64,000 bases of DNA, taken from the NCBI RefSeq assembly GCF_001659605.2, contig NC_035161.2, positions 38,893,956 through 38,957,955 on the forward strand, read 5' to 3'. The translations under genes and the position numbers were made by a program. Numbering within the stretch: position 1 is the first letter of the stretch; each line of letters starts with the position of its first letter. This document shows positions 60,791 through 64,000 of the stretch, piece after piece. Under the pieces are notes generated by a model. It was not told the DNA's origin. It made no database searches and was given only the letters and a program-made list of their open reading frames with translations. This DNA comes from Manihot esculenta (lineage: Eukaryota; Streptophyta; Magnoliopsida; Malpighiales; Euphorbiaceae).

Positions 60791-63545
60791 ATACCAACAC
60801 GTAATATAATTTCTTTTTGTTTAATTAAAAATATTGACGAGTCATCGAAAATTACTATCGAATTTTTTTGGATTGGTATTTTTTAAAATATTTATGATAT
60901 AATAATTATAATATCAATAAATTATGTATAGGTCTTATTATAATCAATCGTCACCCTTTAATTATTTCTACATACTATTAGATGCATTGAATAATTTCTC
61001 CATGTCTAGAGCCGTGGATAGTAAGAGGGTCCACTTTGATGGGAAATTCATCAATGATAAATTAATGCGGTGGTCTCCGTCCCAAGCTCCGTTTATAGAG
61101 GAGAGGGGATAGAAATATCAAAAATAATAATTTAATTAAAATATAAATAAATTTTAAAAAAATAAATAATTAGTGGATATTTATGATTGTGATTCACTAT
61201 TCTCTGCCAATATTGTTCCGTAAATTGATAATTACCCACATAAAAAATTAGTTGCTTTGTTTTTCTGTTTTAGGAAGAGATAAATGTTTTTTACTACATT
61301 TATTTTTTTTATATAAAACAAAAAAAAAGAGAGAGAGTTCCAAAGTCAAATCTGTATTATCTCCCATGCAATAATATAAAATCTCAACTTGAGTAAAGTT
61401 AGTGGCTTAATGATCATAAAGATATCTATTGTACGTGAATTAATGAACAGCTCAAGTTTATCAGCCAATAAATTTGACAATATTAAATTAAATATTTAAG
61501 AAAAATATAATATAGACATGGTCAACAAACACAAAGACACGTTTTACTACGTTGATTTGCAATAAGATAATACAGATAGGATGTTAAAGAATTGAAATAA
61601 GCCCTTGTTCACCTTATGACCGATTACGAGCCAAACGCTGATCCTCCACGGGCACCTTCCAGTCAATGTCTCAACGCTGCTGCATGCTATTGGTATGCCC
61701 ACCTGTTACGCATACTATGTGCTTAGCTGTTTCTTTTTCTTTTTTTAAGTTTATAAAATATTTTAATATTCCAAAAGTAATGTTATCAAAAAAATAAATT
61801 AAATTTTTTTATAAATTTATTATTCCATTCATTTCATTATACTATTGTGTATCATTTTTTTAAATAATAATTTAATATTTTATGTTTTATGAAAAAAATG
61901 AGTACCAGTAATATTTCTGTATCAAATAAATACTGCATATTCATAAAGTATTTTCTATTTAGATATTAATATTAATATCCACTTGTTCTTAATTTGTCTC
62001 CCACTTGTCACCTATATGACCAATTTGCTACTGTGGTCCCACACCCCCTCAAATTGAACATTTTCCACAGCCGCCAACGCACTAGGCGTGTTTTTGTTTT
62101 TATTTATTTATTTATTGTTAAACATTCGGAGACAAACTTATTGTGAAGCAAGCAAAATGAATCAATTCTCTCGGCAGCGTAAAAACTTTTGGGAATTTGA
62201 TTATTCTAAATATATAATTTGTTATTATTCTAAATATTTTAAACTTCAAAAATTCAAAATAATTAAACCAAATTTAATTAAAGTTTTTAAATCGTTAATT
62301 TAAACGAGTTTATTAAAAAGCATGAGCAATATTTTAATGCCCCTAGGGCCACCCTTTGTTTGCAGTTATAGAAAAAAACATTTTTTATATTTAGATTAAA
62401 TATATTATAAATTCAATAAATATTATGATTTTTTTTTATAAATTTATATGAAATTTACGTATTTAAATTTTAAATTTATAATTTAATACATTTAAGAATA
62501 TACGGTGAAGCTATATTAGAGGTAAAAGGGTCATGAACTCTAAGAATTTCTAAAACTACCTAGTGTTATTTTAAGTAGATAAGAAAAAATATAATTAAGT
62601 TTTAAATTTATTAAAAAAATTATTAATTCATCTTTATTTAAAAAATTATACAATTAAAATGTTATTTATATTTTATAAAATTATATTTTTTAATTTTTAT
62701 TCTATTAATCTATTTTAAATATTTGTATTATTTAATTCATATAATTTTAACAATATATATTTTTTCAATACTTGAAAATTAAAATATTCATACCAATTAA
62801 TTTTTCTAATAAAGATTTGAAACAAATTGACTGAAGATTTGTTGATAGATAACTAAATTTTTTAAAATATAATGATATTTTACTAAAGCAATTTTAATAT
62901 ATAAATGAATTAATAATTTTTTTTTAAAATTAAAGAAACTTAATAATAATATTCTTATGTATAAAACCATGACCTCAATATTAATTTTACAATATTCCTC
63001 CTATTTTTTTATTATTTTTCAATTTAAAAAATTATTTCTAGTATTAAACTTTCAATTTTAAAAAGATTATTTCTAATATTAAACTTTCAATTTTAAATAT
63101 TTTAATTATTTTTTTCAATTATTATTTAATTTATATAATCAATTTTTATTATTAAAAAATAATATTTATTTTTTTATTTTTATTTATACGATTGAAATTA
63201 TATATTAAATTATTTAAATTTATAAAAATAAATTTTAAATGTTTGAAAAAAAATGATTAAATATTTAATAACTTTATGAACAACTTAAATTTTTTTTCTA
63301 AAAATAGAAAAATAATAAATCTAAAAATAAGTTTATTATTTAATTATTTTTTAAAAGTCTTTAAATATGGACAAACTTCGAGTAAAATTAAAAAATTTCA
63401 CCGACAAAATAAAATTTGACCCAAACTCAAGGCTAAGGAAGTATTTTCCTGTATAGAGCAAATGTGGTAAAAAAATTGCTAAAAATGGGGCAAGTATATC
63501 CGAGGAAACTTCTATGGTACTACGCCGCCTCATTTGCTTGGGACA
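60791..63545. other. AT-rich intergenic region upstream of the ERF gene
   Basis: No gene is supported. Mixed-composition patches at 61600-61730 and 61980-62090 carry no reading frame of note. The rest is very AT-rich. The 200 bases before 63546 are the probable proximal promoter of the ERF gene. Confidence 0.55.
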
Positions 63546-63551
63546 TATAAA
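63546..63551 (+). promoter_or_regulatory. TATA box of the ERF gene
   Basis: TATAAA lies 146 bases before the ATG at 63692 and is followed by a pyrimidine-rich leader. Confidence 0.75.
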
Positions 63552-63691
63552 CCCCCTCTCTTCTTCCTCTTTACTCACTCTTCCAATTTCAACCCTTTCA
63601 ACGTTTTCTCCAAAATCCTTTCCGCTTCCATTGTTACCTTCTCAAATCCAGGACATTGCTAATAGCTTTCGGTTACTTGGCTTAGCTAAAG

Positions 63692-64000
63692 ATGTGTGGT
63701 GGAGCTATCCTAGCTGATCTCATCCCTCGCAACCGCGGCCGCTGCATCAGAGCTTCTGATATCTGGCCTAACTCATCCTTCTCTAAACCACCCTTCGAGT
63801 CATTTGACAACCAAGAATCTCTCTCTCTCAAAAGATCCCAACCCGCTTCAGGTATCATTTTATCTAATCGCTAATGATATTTCTGTTTTAGTTTTTGCGG
63901 AAGTCTGTTTTGATTGTGGAATTTTTTTCAAAAAGGTGATGATCGTGTGAATAAGACCCCCGCCAAGAGGCAGAGGAAGAACTTGTATAGAGGTATCAGG
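63692..64000 (+). CDS. Group VII ethylene response factor, 5' part
   Basis: Exon 1 is 63692-63851 and exon 2 starts at 63936 and runs off the window; the intron is GT-AG with phase 1. The protein begins MCGGAI, the conserved N-terminus of group VII ERFs, whose Cys2 makes them substrates of the oxygen-dependent N-degron pathway. About 54 residues later, KRQRKNLYRGIR marks the start of the AP2/ERF DNA-binding domain. Known members switch on hypoxia-response genes in the nucleus when low oxygen stabilises them. The short spacer between MCGGAI and the AP2 domain is more like Arabidopsis HRE2 than RAP2.12 or RAP2.2. The C-terminal part is not in the window. Confidence 0.93.

Noticed and set aside
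62088..62303. Plus-strand 71-codon frame in AT-rich DNA
   Set aside because: Low-complexity Lys/Phe/Tyr/Ile composition typical of AT-rich non-coding DNA.

Overview
This window is nuclear DNA of a flowering plant, almost certainly a eudicot. Genes have many short exons with GT-AG introns, intergenic DNA is very AT-rich, plant LTR-retrotransposon sequence is present, and the gene families (pectin methylesterases, sucrose synthase, plastid RelA/SpoT homolog, group VII ERF, root-hair Ole e 1/extensin-like proteins) are plant-specific. The species cannot be fixed from the sequence alone. A woody rosid such as a member of Malpighiales would fit, but that is only an impression.

Layout. 1-2490: no convincing gene. 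2495-5379: 3' part of a GC-rich LTR retrotransposon (tandem 72-, 37-, 27- and 18-bp repeats, a polypurine tract, then one LTR). 7160-8985 (-): pectin methylesterase. 13352-16135 (+): second pectin methylesterase. 16880-18250: gene-like but unassigned sequence. 21015-23147 (+): secreted GH9 endo-beta-1,4-glucanase. 25097-31547 (-): sucrose synthase of the SUS2/SUS3 type. 34672-34899 (+): small unknown protein. 36927-38123 (+): polygalacturonase pseudogene. 41539-49807 (+): RSH1 (plastid ppGpp metabolism), 24 coding exons. 50508-53857 (-): very acidic repeat protein with a hydrophobic segment at each end. 54780-55728 and 57298-58222 (-): tandem Ole e 1/extensin-like genes of the RHS13 type. 60478-60790 (-): a third, truncated copy. 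58526-59980: long inverted-repeat element. 63692-64000 (+): start of a group VII ERF gene, cut by the window edge.

Functional picture. Read right to left, RSH1, sucrose synthase, GH9 glucanase and pectin methylesterases follow the same order as Arabidopsis At4g02260-At4g02330, so this is an ancient collinear block. Sucrose synthase supplies UDP-glucose, and GH9 glucanases, pectin methylesterases and Ole e 1/extensin-like proteins act on the wall, so the block is rich in cell-wall and sugar functions. Shared ancestry is enough to explain that clustering.

I found no convincing new multi-gene system. The items most worth a second look are the acidic repeat protein with hydrophobic ends, the conserved promoter block with a near-match to the root-hair element upstream of the two Ole e 1-like genes, the palindromic repeat arrays inside the retroelement, and the long inverted-repeat element. 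All exon boundaries were placed by eye from splice consensus, reading frame and family conservation.
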